Assembly: GCA_023411575.1 (NCBI GenBank)
Contig: JAEYOP010000009.1
Coordinates: forward strand, 1 to 64,000
Length of the DNA: 64,000 nucleotides
Direction: 5' to 3'
Origin: Bacillota bacterium
GTDB taxonomy: Bacteria > Bacillota > Clostridia > Acetivibrionales > DTU013
Part shown: piece after piece, positions 26,484 to 34,686 of the stretch
How the letters are laid out: the number at the start of each line of letters is the position of its first letter
Position numbering within the stretch: position 1 is the stretch's first letter
The notes under the pieces: model-generated
The model's input: only the letters and a program-made list of their open reading frames with translations
Databases searched by the model: none
What the model was told of the DNA's origin: nothing
Translations under genes and position numbers: made by a program

Positions 26484-27653
26484 ATGAAGACAGTTGAATT
26501 GAAGTATGGGTGCAATCCGCACCAGAAGCCGGCAGAGATCGCCATTGCAGAAGGGGACCTGCCCTTTGAGGTTTTGAACGGCAATCCCGGGTACATCAAC
26601 TTTATGGATGCATTGAATTCCTGGCAGCTGGTCCGGGAGTTGAAGGCGGCGCTGGGCATGCCCGCAGCTGCTTCGTTCAAGCACGTGAGCCCGGCGGGCG
26701 CCGCCATCGGTGTACCGCTGACGGAAGAGCTGAAGAAGGCCTACCTTGTCGAAGACCTCGAGCTTTCGCCGCTGGCGGCGGCATATGCGCGGGCACGGGG
26801 CGCGGACAGGATGTCCTCCTTCGGGGACTGGGCGGCGCTCAGCGACATCGTGGACAAGCCGACGGCCCTCATCCTGAAGAAGGAAGTATCCGACGGGGTC
26901 ATCGCGCCCGGCTATACGGAGGAAGCCCTGGAGATCCTGAAGCAGAAAAAGGGCGGCAAGTACAATGTGGTAAAAATCGATCCGGCATACGAGGCCGGGG
27001 AAATTGAAAAGCGGTCCATTTTCGGCATCGAGTTCGTACAGAAAAGGAACAGCTTTATTCCCACCTTTGAAGACCTGAAGAATATTGTGACGGAAAACAA
27101 AGAGCTTTCCGAGGCGGCCAAAAGAGATATGATCCTTGCGATGATCACGCTGAAATACACCCAGTCCAATTCCGTGTGCTATACCGCAGGCGGCCAGGTG
27201 ATCGGCTGCGGAGCGGGCCAGCAGTCCAGGATCCACTGCACGCGGCTGGCAGGGGAAAAAGCGGACATCTGGTATCTGAAGCAGCACCCGAGGGTGTTGA
27301 ACATGAAATTCCGGCAGGGCATCGGCAGACCGGAAAAGGATAATGCAAAGGACCTGTTTGTCCGGCTGGATACGACGGAATACGAGCTGAGCCTGCTGAA
27401 CGAATTCCTGGAAGAGGTTCCCGCAAGGTTCACGGCTGAAGAGCGGGAAGCCTGGCTGAGAGGGCTCGAGGGAGTCACCCTCGGATCGGACGCATTCTTC
27501 CCGTTCCGGGACAACATCGACCGTGCTTACAAGAGCGGCGTAAGCTACATTGTGCAGCCCGGAGGCTCCGTCCGCGAGGATACGGTTATCGAGGCCTGCA
27601 ACCAGTATGAAATGGTCATGTGTGTGACGGGCGTCCGCCTGTTCCACCATTAA
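26484..27653 (+). CDS. Stand-alone AICAR transformylase (PurH N10-formyl-THF domain only)
   Basis: 389 residues; AGGAGGG lies before ATG 26484. It carries only the AICARFT half of PurH: the catalytic Lys66-His67 pair is in SFKHVSPAG, followed by SFGDWAALSD and the C-terminal SDAFFPFRDNIDRA block ending in YIVQPGGSVRED. The N-terminal MGS-like IMP cyclohydrolase half of normal PurH (about 200 residues) is absent. The reaction is formyl transfer from 10-formyltetrahydrofolate to AICAR, giving FAICAR. The next gene, 21 bases downstream, encodes a PurO-type cyclohydrolase, which would supply the missing last step. Confidence 0.93.
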   Translation: MKTVELKYGCNPHQKPAEIAIAEGDLPFEVLNGNPGYINFMDALNSWQLVRELKAALGMPAAASFKHVSPAGAAIGVPLTEELKKAYLVEDLELSPLAAAYARARGADRMSSFGDWAALSDIVDKPTALILKKEVSDGVIAPGYTEEALEILKQKKGGKYNVVKIDPAYEAGEIEKRSIFGIEFVQKRNSFIPTFEDLKNIVTENKELSEAAKRDMILAMITLKYTQSNSVCYTAGGQVIGCGAGQQSRIHCTRLAGEKADIWYLKQHPRVLNMKFRQGIGRPEKDNAKDLFVRLDTTEYELSLLNEFLEEVPARFTAEEREAWLRGLEGVTLGSDAFFPFRDNIDRAYKSGVSYIVQPGGSVREDTVIEACNQYEMVMCVTGVRLFHH

Positions 27654-27674
27654 TTCAGCAGAAAGGAAACCGAT

Positions 27675-28394
27675 ATGGCAAACCAGATACAGAAAAACAA
27701 CTATGAAAGGCTGAAAAACAACGCCTACCCTGGAAGAGGGATCATCATCGGCCTGAGCCCGGATTCCAGAAAGCTCGTCCAGGTATACTGGATCATGGGT
27801 CGGAGCGAAAACAGCCGGAACCGGGTCTTTGAAGAGGTCGACGGCTTTGTCCGGACCAGGGCGTACGATGAAAGCAAGATGAAGGACCCGTCGCTGATCA
27901 TTTATTATCCCGCAAAGCATTATGACGGAAGACACATCATCACGAACGGGGACCAGACGGATACGATATATGAAGCCCTCCGAAACGGAGGGACCTTTGA
28001 GGACGCCCTGAATACAAGGTGCTACGAGCCCGACGGCCCGAATTTCACTCCCCGAATTTCCGGGATGACCGGAGCGCGGCAGGACCCGTACGTATACAAG
28101 CTTTCCATTCTGAAAGCCTGCAACAATACGGAAGCTTCCTGCCTGCGCCAGTATTTCAATTATGAAAAGGGCATTCCCGGGACCGGCCACTGCATCCATA
28201 CATACCAGGGCGACGGAAACCCGCTGCCCTCCTTTGCCGGCGAGCCGTATGAGTTGGAGCTGTTCGACGGCATCGACGATACACTGGACCATTACTGGAA
28301 CGCGCTGAACGAGGAAAACCGGATCTCCCTGCTGGTCAAATCCATAAACGTGGACGAGGGCTGTTTTGAGACGAGGATCGTCAACCGCTACTAA
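27675..28394 (+). CDS. IMP cyclohydrolase, PurO type
   Basis: 239 residues; start follows AAAGGAAACCGAT. The N-terminal NNAYPGRGIIIGLSPD, the following VYWIMGRSENSRNR and the internal PNFTPRISG are typical of the PurO/IMP_cyclohyd fold, which is unrelated to the MGS-like domain of PurH. It should close the ring of FAICAR to IMP, completing de novo purine synthesis in the cytoplasm. PurO was first known from archaea, and its pairing with a stand-alone transformylase occurs in some Clostridia. It follows the transformylase gene by 21 bases, most likely in one transcript ending at the shared hairpin at 28419. Confidence 0.92.
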   Translation: MANQIQKNNYERLKNNAYPGRGIIIGLSPDSRKLVQVYWIMGRSENSRNRVFEEVDGFVRTRAYDESKMKDPSLIIYYPAKHYDGRHIITNGDQTDTIYEALRNGGTFEDALNTRCYEPDGPNFTPRISGMTGARQDPYVYKLSILKACNNTEASCLRQYFNYEKGIPGTGHCIHTYQGDGNPLPSFAGEPYELELFDGIDDTLDHYWNALNEENRISLLVKSINVDEGCFETRIVNRY

Positions 28395-28418
28395 GGAAAA
28401 AAGAACTTTAAGGCAAAA

Positions 28419-28453
28419 AAGGAACCTGAAGCAGCTTAGCCTTCAGGTTCCTT
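28419..28453. terminator. Bidirectional terminator between convergent genes
   Basis: AAGGAACCTGAAG pairs perfectly with CTTCAGGTTCCTT around a 9-base loop; T-rich on the right (TTCTTTT) and A-rich on the left (GGCAAAAAA), so it can terminate both directions. The stop and last codons of the minus-strand gene lie within it. Confidence 0.85.
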
Positions 28454-28672
28454 TTCTTTTGTCTCATAAAGGTTGTAGGTGACTACCCTGGAAGCCCTTC
28501 TCGGGTTTGCGGGCTTGACAGCCTGCTTCGCGGGGCCGGGGCTTTTCGGGGCAGCCTTCTGCCTGGGCGGCTTTCCTCCGGCCGCCGGTTTGTCGCCGCC
28601 TCTGAGCGAACAGCTTTTATTGGAACAGCGTCCGCCTATGATCAGGGAACCGCATTCGCAAAATTCCGCCAA
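28436..28672 (-). CDS. Small zinc-ribbon protein with basic tail
   Basis: 78 residues if translation starts at TTG 28672, which has AAAGGAG eight bases upstream; ATG codons further upstream in frame lack such a site. The N-terminus (EFCECGSLIIGGRCSNKSC) has Cys-X-Cys and Cys-X4-Cys pairs likely to bind one zinc. The remainder is rich in Lys, Pro and Ala (PPRQKAAPKSPGPAKQ) and ends acidic. Such small proteins may bind nucleic acid, but I recognise no characterised family. Confidence 0.65.
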   Translation of the reverse strand: MAEFCECGSLIIGGRCSNKSCSLRGGDKPAAGGKPPRQKAAPKSPGPAKQAVKPANPRRASRVVTYNLYETKEKEPEG

Positions 28673-28894
28673 TGGAATCACTCCTTTGTTATCCGGCATT
28701 GGTTTGAGAACATTTACTCCATAGTATAACATAAATGCAGGCAAAAAATTATCCATTTGGATTTTATTATAAGAAGATCTCTTCAAGGGGGGAGGCCGTC
28801 GGGATCTCCGCAAAGTTTTACACAAGGTTAATGCGCAGTTAGCATTGACGCCGTATAATACAGGATATGGATAAACAGACAGGAGGCTGATTCG

Positions 28895-29485
28895 ATGAAC
28901 GCGCTTTCCCATGTTTGCCTGTCCCTGGTGTTCAAGAAGGCGATTGAAGCGAGACTGCCCGTCAAACTCCCCACGATTTCCTTCATCAAGGGCAATCTGA
29001 AACCGGACTTTTCGCTTCTGGTGGTTAAAGTGCCCCACTATAAAATACCCACTTCCGACATTGTGAAAAGGGAAGTGGACAAGTTGATGCAATACATGGC
29101 CGATCACGATTCGTTCCGCGCCGGAGAATTCGCCGAGCGGCTGGGCGTCATCACCCATTATCTGGCGGATTTTTTCTGCTACGCCCATTCGACCCGTTTC
29201 ACAGGCAGCTTGTACGACCACGTGGTTTATGAAAGGAACCTGTCCAGGTACCGCAAGGCCATGAAGGCCAGGATTCTGGAATCGGCGGTCCATGCCGCCC
29301 GTCTGGATCCCGGCATGGATTGCCGGTCCATTTGCGAGCGGATCGACAAACTGTACTTCCAATACTGTTCCCTGAAGCCGTCCTATGCCCACGACCTTTT
29401 CTACACCCTAAGAGCCGGTATCCCGCTGGCGGTCGCCCTGATTTCCTCCTGCCCGCGCCCGGAGGAGCGGAAAATCGCCGCTTGA
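28895..29485 (+). CDS. Zinc-dependent phospholipase C family protein
   Basis: 196 residues; ATG preceded by AGGAGG. It has no signal peptide. His6 (NALSHV), the block GNLKPDFS with Asp, and the motif GVITHYLADFFCYAH with its His-X3-Asp-X5-His spacing resemble the metal ligands of the PF00882-like zinc phospholipase C family. Clostridial members without a signal sequence are common and uncharacterised, so a true lipase activity is uncertain. TATAAT at 28854-28859 may be its -10. Confidence 0.78.
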   Translation: MNALSHVCLSLVFKKAIEARLPVKLPTISFIKGNLKPDFSLLVVKVPHYKIPTSDIVKREVDKLMQYMADHDSFRAGEFAERLGVITHYLADFFCYAHSTRFTGSLYDHVVYERNLSRYRKAMKARILESAVHAARLDPGMDCRSICERIDKLYFQYCSLKPSYAHDLFYTLRAGIPLAVALISSCPRPEERKIAA

Positions 29486-29680
29486 GTGCGCGGTATGCAT
29501 AACACGCTGAATATATAACACACGGCAACACAAAATACGCTGTAACGCATTCCTCTCCTTTATACTCAAATTTGATTTCATATTCTCTCTTGTACTCAAA
29601 ACCTTCCTTGGCCCCAGGGGCTTCAGGGGATTTTTGCTTTATTGGAGGAATACCCCTGTATTCAGACAAAAAATTATCAA

Positions 29681-29725
29681 TTTGAATTTATTAATATATT
29701 CAAATTAGAAAAAATATTATATAAT
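29681..29725 (+). promoter_or_regulatory. Palindromic operator and -10 upstream of the REC-GGDEF gene
   Basis: A 24-base near-perfect palindrome, TTTGAAT and ATTCAAA flanking TATTAATA (29681-29704), is followed by TATAAT at 29720-29725. The palindrome overlaps the -35 position, where a repressor would act. The gap 29486-29779 is otherwise AT-rich and non-coding. Confidence 0.5.
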
Positions 29726-29779
29726 CTTACTTGTATGTGGCTTGGCAACCTGCCATAAAATAAAGTGCAGGAGAGCGCA

Positions 29780-30715
29780 ATGTTTAATAAAAAGAAAATA
29801 TTAATAATAGACGATACGGAGCTGATGGTCAAGCTTATTACGGACATCCTGAGTGATAAGGGTTACCAGGTGGTATCCGCACACAATGGAATCGACGGAA
29901 TTAAAATGGTTGCGGCGGAAAAGCCCGATCTTGTGCTGCTTGACATCGTGATGCCCGGAATGGACGGGTTTGAAGTGTGCAAGCTGCTGAGGGAGGACGA
30001 GGGCAACAACCTGACGCCCATTATCATCCTTACCGCCCAGGGGAACGAGGACGACAAGCTGACCGGCCTGGAGCTGGGGGCCGACGACTATATCACAAAG
30101 CCCTTCAATCCGCGGGAATTGATCAGCAGGGTGCACAATACCCTCCTGAGGATCGACCGGAACCGCTGGGCAAATCCGCTGACGGGGCTTCCCGGCAATA
30201 CGGAAATACAGTCGGAAATAAACCACAGGATCGTTCAGGGACAGAAATTTGCCGTATTGTACATGGACGTGGACAATTTCAAGTCCTATAACGACGCCTA
30301 CGGCTTCGCCCGGGGCGACCGCGCCATCAAAATGATCGCGGACATCCTGTCCGACACGGTCCATACCTTCGGGTCGCCGGGGGATTTCATCGGGCATATC
30401 GGCGGCGACGACTTCGTTGTGATTACCACCCCGGAGTATGCCGACGTTCTGTGCGAAAGCATCATCAAGGAATTCGGCGACGAGATCCCGGAACTGTATT
30501 CGAAGGAGGACAGGGAGGCCGGCTTTATCTATACCACCAACCGAAAGGGCTATATGACAAAGTATCCCATCATGACCCTTTCCATCGCCGTCGTCACCAA
30601 CGAGCACCGGGAGCTGCTCAACCACATCCACGTCAGCGAAATTGCGGCGGACCTGAAAAAGAAGGCCAAATCCATCCAAGGCAGCGTTTATTTGAAGGAC
30701 AGAAGGACACAGTAG
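29780..30715 (+). CDS. Response regulator with GGDEF-like domain (diguanylate cyclase-type)
   Basis: 311 residues; ATG 29780 follows AGGAGAGC, a better start than the in-frame GTG at 29765. Receiver domain about 1-125: Asp11/Asp12, phospho-acceptor Asp55 (LLDIVMPG), Lys in YITKPF. A GGDEF domain follows (about 135-300): NPLTGLPGN, then the active-site motif GGDDF at 208-212, one conservative change (Glu to Asp) from GGDEF. An insertion around 235-262 (EREAGFIYTTNRKGYMTKYP-like region) precedes the last strand. It may make c-di-GMP, or may be a degenerate GTP or c-di-GMP sensor. It precedes a membrane protein by 15 bases. Confidence 0.9.
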   Translation: MFNKKKILIIDDTELMVKLITDILSDKGYQVVSAHNGIDGIKMVAAEKPDLVLLDIVMPGMDGFEVCKLLREDEGNNLTPIIILTAQGNEDDKLTGLELGADDYITKPFNPRELISRVHNTLLRIDRNRWANPLTGLPGNTEIQSEINHRIVQGQKFAVLYMDVDNFKSYNDAYGFARGDRAIKMIADILSDTVHTFGSPGDFIGHIGGDDFVVITTPEYADVLCESIIKEFGDEIPELYSKEDREAGFIYTTNRKGYMTKYPIMTLSIAVVTNEHRELLNHIHVSEIAADLKKKAKSIQGSVYLKDRRTQ

Positions 30716-30730
30716 CACAGGAGAATCGGC

Positions 30731-31351
30731 ATGAAAAATTATTTAAAAACCGGCGGAAGAGTATTGTTCGACTATGCGATGTCGCTGGTCGTATTTGTGA
30801 TTTTCGTATATGTTTTTATGAGCGTGACGAAGGATAATTTCGGGAAATGGCTTCCCTTATACTGCGCTCTTATATTCCTGTTTCTTTTCTATATCCTGTA
30901 CAACGAGATGAAAAGCCTGGGCATCAAGGAGAAGAAGCCCCAGTACGAGCTGAACCCGTACCCCCTGAAGGGTCTGGTGTACGGCGCAATCGGAATGGTT
31001 CCCGTTGCTCTTGTCGCCGGGATTCTTGCCCTGCTTGATTTTGAAGACAAGTACGTGGACCGGATCATCCATCTGGCCATAAATACCCTTCTCGGCCCCA
31101 TGTATTTCGTGATCCGGTGGTTCCATGAAGCCTTTGTGGGCTACGCGGCAGCCATACTCCTTGTTCCGGTCCTGACCATGCTGGGTTATCTGGCGGGATA
31201 CCACGGAATCCAGATCACGGAGAAGCTGAAAAAGAAAAAGGTCGTTGAACAAAAGGCATTCAAAAAGAGTCCCTGGAATCCCACCAGCGGGTCTGTCAAA
31301 AAAACGGGCAAAAAGAAGGACGGGTCGAAAAAAGCCTCCGGGAGGGAATAG
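30731..31351 (+). CDS. Membrane protein of unknown function
   Basis: 206 residues with about four membrane segments: YAMSLVVFVIFVYVFMSV (about 15-32), LYCALIFLFLFYILY, GLVYGAIGMVPVALVAGIL and AAILLVPVLTMLGYLAG. The C-terminal 45 residues are very Lys-rich and probably cytoplasmic. It starts 15 bases after the REC-GGDEF gene and its stop is one base from the TTG start of the next gene, so the three are probably co-transcribed. I recognise no family. Confidence 0.8.
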   Translation: MKNYLKTGGRVLFDYAMSLVVFVIFVYVFMSVTKDNFGKWLPLYCALIFLFLFYILYNEMKSLGIKEKKPQYELNPYPLKGLVYGAIGMVPVALVAGILALLDFEDKYVDRIIHLAINTLLGPMYFVIRWFHEAFVGYAAAILLVPVLTMLGYLAGYHGIQITEKLKKKKVVEQKAFKKSPWNPTSGSVKKTGKKKDGSKKASGRE

Positions 31352-31352
31352 C

Positions 31353-32207
31353 TTGGCCAGATACTCCGAAATCTTTTTCGAAAGCTTCCGCATGTCGGTT
31401 GAAGCGGCATACGAGGCTTACATGAATATCGTCGGCGGCGAATTGCCCCGGGAGGACGCCGAAATGGACGTCCGGCTCAAGGCATACCTGGACAACGAAT
31501 ACGTCAAATGGCTCGAAACCCCTCTGGAGAAGCTGGACGGAAAAACGCCGGCGGGCTATATGGACGCGATGGACAAGCTGGACGACCTGCTGGAAATGTT
31601 CCGTCACGGCGCGGTGATATGCGACGACGCCCTGCCTCAAATTTACTTTGAAAAATTGAAGAGCCACGGGGAAGAATCCGTAGAGGAACTGATAAAGCTG
31701 GCGGTCCAGGGCAAAGCCTGCGATGACGTCGATGCTTTGCTGGCCCCTCTGATGGCGGTCCGGGTGCTCGGCGCCTGGAAGGCGGAAAAGGCGGTGGCGC
31801 CGCTGCTTGAAATGCTGGATTCGGAGGACGAGCTGTTTGACCTGATGTTCGAAACCGTGAAGGATGCGCTGGTGAGCATCGGCGATCCTGCTCTCGAACC
31901 CGTTTCCAACGCCCTCGGGTCCGGAAGGCATCCGCGGACCGTGGACGAATATCTGCTCATGGCCTATACCGACATCGGCAAAAAGAACAAGTCGGACCGG
32001 ATTTATGCCCGGATCAAAAAAGCCTTTCTTGAAATGCCCGAGAAGCTTGTCGCCGCCAGTTGCTTGGCTGATTATGGCGACGGACGCGCCGTAACGGTGC
32101 TCCGGAGCTTCCTTGAAAAAAACGGATCCTCCCTGGACCGGGAAACGGTTTTCGAAATTCTCTCCGCCGTCCGAAAACTTGGCGGCCGGACCGACGATCT
32201 CCAGTAA
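31353..32207 (+). CDS. HEAT-repeat-like protein
   Basis: 284 residues from TTG 31353, which has GGGAGGG seven bases upstream and a one-base gap from the previous stop. It is helical throughout, with Leu/Ala-rich repeats such as LLAPLMAVRVLGAWKAEKAV and LLEMLDSEDELFDL followed by VKDALVSIGDPALEPV, typical of HEAT or PBS-lyase-like repeats. Such proteins are protein-protein adaptors. No signal peptide or membrane segment is visible. Its role with the adjacent membrane protein is unknown. Confidence 0.75.
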   Translation: MARYSEIFFESFRMSVEAAYEAYMNIVGGELPREDAEMDVRLKAYLDNEYVKWLETPLEKLDGKTPAGYMDAMDKLDDLLEMFRHGAVICDDALPQIYFEKLKSHGEESVEELIKLAVQGKACDDVDALLAPLMAVRVLGAWKAEKAVAPLLEMLDSEDELFDLMFETVKDALVSIGDPALEPVSNALGSGRHPRTVDEYLLMAYTDIGKKNKSDRIYARIKKAFLEMPEKLVAASCLADYGDGRAVTVLRSFLEKNGSSLDRETVFEILSAVRKLGGRTDDLQ

Positions 32208-32266
32208 TATGGCCAACCCGTCTGCGAATATCCTTATAATGAATTCATGCAGAGGGACGGGGTAGA

Positions 32267-32983
32267 ATGATAATTGTAATGAAAAAGTCCAATGTAATCC
32301 TGATCGGCCTGATCTTTGCCTTGCTTCTTGCCATTTACAGCCTGAATATGAATATGGACACGCAGGCGTCCACCACCGGAACGGACACGCAGAAAACCGT
32401 CGTTGTCGACGCCGGCCATGGCGGCGAGGATCCGGGGAAGGTGAGCAGCTACAGCGATCTGAAGGAGAAGGACCTCAACCTGAAAATTGCGCTGAAGCTG
32501 GGGCAGCTGCTGGAAAACGGCGGCTACAAGGTCATTTTGACGCGGCAGGAAGATAAGCTGGTATATAGCGAGGGAACGACCAACATATACGAGAAAAGGA
32601 AGCAGGATCTTACCAGGCGCAAAGACATCATGGACAACAGCGGGGCGGACATTGTCGTCAGCATCCATCTCAACAGCTTCACGGAGTCCCAATACTTCGG
32701 CGCCCAGACCTTCTATCCGCCGAATTCCCCGGAAAGCCTGAAGCTTGCGAACAGCCTCCAGAAAACCCTGAAGGCGCAGTTGGATACGGAAAACAAGCGG
32801 GCCCCCCAGGAAAAGAAGGACCCCATTGTGATCCTCACCGATTTGAAAACCCCGACGACCATCGTGGAATGCGGTTTCCTCTCCAATGCGCAAGAGGAGA
32901 GGAAGCTGGGGACCGACGAGTACCAAACCAAGGTTGCGGAGGCCATTAAAGCCGGTATTGACGAGTATTTCGGCAATCCCTGA
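32267..32983 (+). CDS. cwlD: N-acetylmuramoyl-L-alanine amidase CwlD
   Basis: 238 residues (in-frame ATG 32279 is an alternative start). An N-terminal membrane anchor or signal (VILIGLIFALLLAIYSL) leads into an Amidase_3 domain, about 43-235. Zinc ligands: His in VVDAGHGG, Glu in SDLKEKDL, His in SIHLNS; catalytic Glu in TTIVECGFLSN. CwlD removes stem peptides during spore-cortex synthesis to allow muramic-delta-lactam formation, so its presence hints at sporulation. Length matches CwlD. Confidence 0.9.
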   Translation: MIIVMKKSNVILIGLIFALLLAIYSLNMNMDTQASTTGTDTQKTVVVDAGHGGEDPGKVSSYSDLKEKDLNLKIALKLGQLLENGGYKVILTRQEDKLVYSEGTTNIYEKRKQDLTRRKDIMDNSGADIVVSIHLNSFTESQYFGAQTFYPPNSPESLKLANSLQKTLKAQLDTENKRAPQEKKDPIVILTDLKTPTTIVECGFLSNAQEERKLGTDEYQTKVAEAIKAGIDEYFGNP

Positions 32984-33017
32984 ACCTTCGGTCCGCCGCT
33001 GATAGACGAACGAATCA

Positions 33018-33061
33018 CTGCCGATAGGCGAGCTGACCGCCGCCGACAGGCGGGCTATCCG
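33018..33061 (+). repeat. Two imperfect 22-bp tandem units
   Basis: CTGCCGATAGGCGAGCTGACCG (33018-33039) and a second unit at 33040-33061 match at 17 of 22 positions; both contain GCCGAyAGGCG. It lies between cwlD and the LysM gene and has no obvious function. Confidence 0.5.
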
Positions 33062-33154
33062 CTTTCGGCAGATGAATTATTTACCTGATGCGGGGCGCTT
33101 CCGGTTATACTATAATGGAGCCTATAACATTATGTTAACCAGGAGGCGCTTTTC

Positions 33155-34663
33155 ATGAGAGGTAAAATCCTGTCCGCAGCGGTTTTCTGTCTTGTTTTGC
33201 TTGTCCATCCCCTACTGCACGCCTTTGCGGCAAATCCCGATCCTTTGATTTATGTAAACAATCAGCAGATTTCCCAAAGCGCGGTTTCGACGAACTCGAC
33301 CGGAATTGTCTACGTTGCGGCCAGTGAACTGGCGAAAAGCCTGGGCGGCACCTTCAGTACCGTCAACGATAAATTCGCGGGGACCATAAGCGTCGGCGGG
33401 AATGAGCTGACTTATTACCTGGACGGCAGCGTGGCCTGCTTCAATGGGAAAAACATTCCGGCGGCCGCCCCGATGAAGATCCTCAACAACCGGTTCATGG
33501 TACCGGCCGCCTTCACTGCGGACAAGCTTGGCGCCGCGTATTACAGCGATCCGTTCCGGAATGCCCTCCTGGTCTTCAACCCGGCCGACGGCAGCCTGGT
33601 CTATTCCGTATTGCCGGGCGATACGCTCTGGAAGCTCTCCCAGGTGTTCTCCACCACCATCGAAAGCATAAGGCAAAACAATCTGATCACAGGCGATATG
33701 CTTATGATCGGGCAGAAACTCAAAATCAGACAGCTTGCGGCGTACAGCCCCTCGATCCAGGGGTACGCCACCGCCGGCGCCACCGTTTTCAACGGACCCT
33801 CCCTCAGCCAGACGGCAAAGGGATATCTCGCCGCCGGATCGGTTTTTACCATACGGGGGAAGACGGGCGACTGGTATAAGGCCGATACAAAAGCCGGGAG
33901 CGGCTATTTGTACAGGACCGTTGTGGGGATCGGCCAGGAGCTGGCGCTTTCCCCGAAGACCACCTTTTTTGACAACGAGATCCCGGTCGATACGAGCCGT
34001 GACACAATAACATACAATAACTATACCGTTGTAAGAGGGGACAGCGTGTGGTCCATCTCCCAGAATTCCGGGATACCCGATTACGAGCTGGCGGCCGCCA
34101 ATGGAATTTCCGCGGTAACGACGCTTTATCCCGGTCAGATTCTCCGAATTCCCGTGCATAATATCGCGCTTCAGGCAAACGCAGGAACTTCATACGGCGA
34201 GGTCCTGGACTGGTTCAAGCAGGCACAATACCTGTTCCCCCAGGGCAAGACCGGCAGGCTGGTGGACCCTGTCAGCGGAAAGAGCTTCATGGTCAAGCGG
34301 ACCATGGGGTCCGGCCATTCCGATACCGAACCGCTGACGAGCGCGGATACCCAGGTCATGAAGCAGCTGTTCGGCGGCTCCTGGTCATGGGAGCGAAAAG
34401 CGCTTATTCTGGAAGTGGACGGAAGACGGTTTGCCGTTTCCATATCCGGGATGCCACATGCCGGAGTGGACGGGGTGCAGCTCTATGCCAATGTGGACGG
34501 CAGGAGCGGAGATTACGGGTATGGCCCGAATTACGACGCAATCCCGGGCAATGGCATGGATGGCCATTTCGATCTGTATTTTCTCAATTGCCGCAGGCAT
34601 ATGGACAACAACATCGACCCGGATCATCAATATGGCGTGCTGGCGGCGGGCGGACTGCGGTAG
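33155..34663 (+). CDS. Secreted LysM protein with copper-amine-oxidase-N domain
   Basis: 502 residues; ATG preceded by AGGAGG. Signal peptide about 1-26 (LVLLVHPLLHAFA). Domains in order: copper amine oxidase N-terminal-like about 30-150 (IYVNNQQ, FMVPAAF); LysM about 152-195 (YSVLPGDTLWKLSQVFSTT); SH3-like about 205-260; second LysM about 288-335 (YTVVRGDSVWSISQNSGIP); a C-terminal region about 340-502 with conserved His/Asp (SGHSDTEPL, NIDPDHQYGVL). It should bind peptidoglycan outside the cell. The C-terminal domain is shared by clostridial LysM proteins but has no assigned activity that I know. Confidence 0.88.
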   Translation: MRGKILSAAVFCLVLLVHPLLHAFAANPDPLIYVNNQQISQSAVSTNSTGIVYVAASELAKSLGGTFSTVNDKFAGTISVGGNELTYYLDGSVACFNGKNIPAAAPMKILNNRFMVPAAFTADKLGAAYYSDPFRNALLVFNPADGSLVYSVLPGDTLWKLSQVFSTTIESIRQNNLITGDMLMIGQKLKIRQLAAYSPSIQGYATAGATVFNGPSLSQTAKGYLAAGSVFTIRGKTGDWYKADTKAGSGYLYRTVVGIGQELALSPKTTFFDNEIPVDTSRDTITYNNYTVVRGDSVWSISQNSGIPDYELAAANGISAVTTLYPGQILRIPVHNIALQANAGTSYGEVLDWFKQAQYLFPQGKTGRLVDPVSGKSFMVKRTMGSGHSDTEPLTSADTQVMKQLFGGSWSWERKALILEVDGRRFAVSISGMPHAGVDGVQLYANVDGRSGDYGYGPNYDAIPGNGMDGHFDLYFLNCRRHMDNNIDPDHQYGVLAAGGLR

Positions 34664-34686
34664 GAACGCGATATGGCTGCGGTAGG

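Noticed and set aside
29486..29779. Riboswitch upstream of the REC-GGDEF gene
   Set aside because: A c-di-GMP aptamer would be attractive here, but its conserved core could not be found; only a short GTGGC...GCCAT hairpin is seen.
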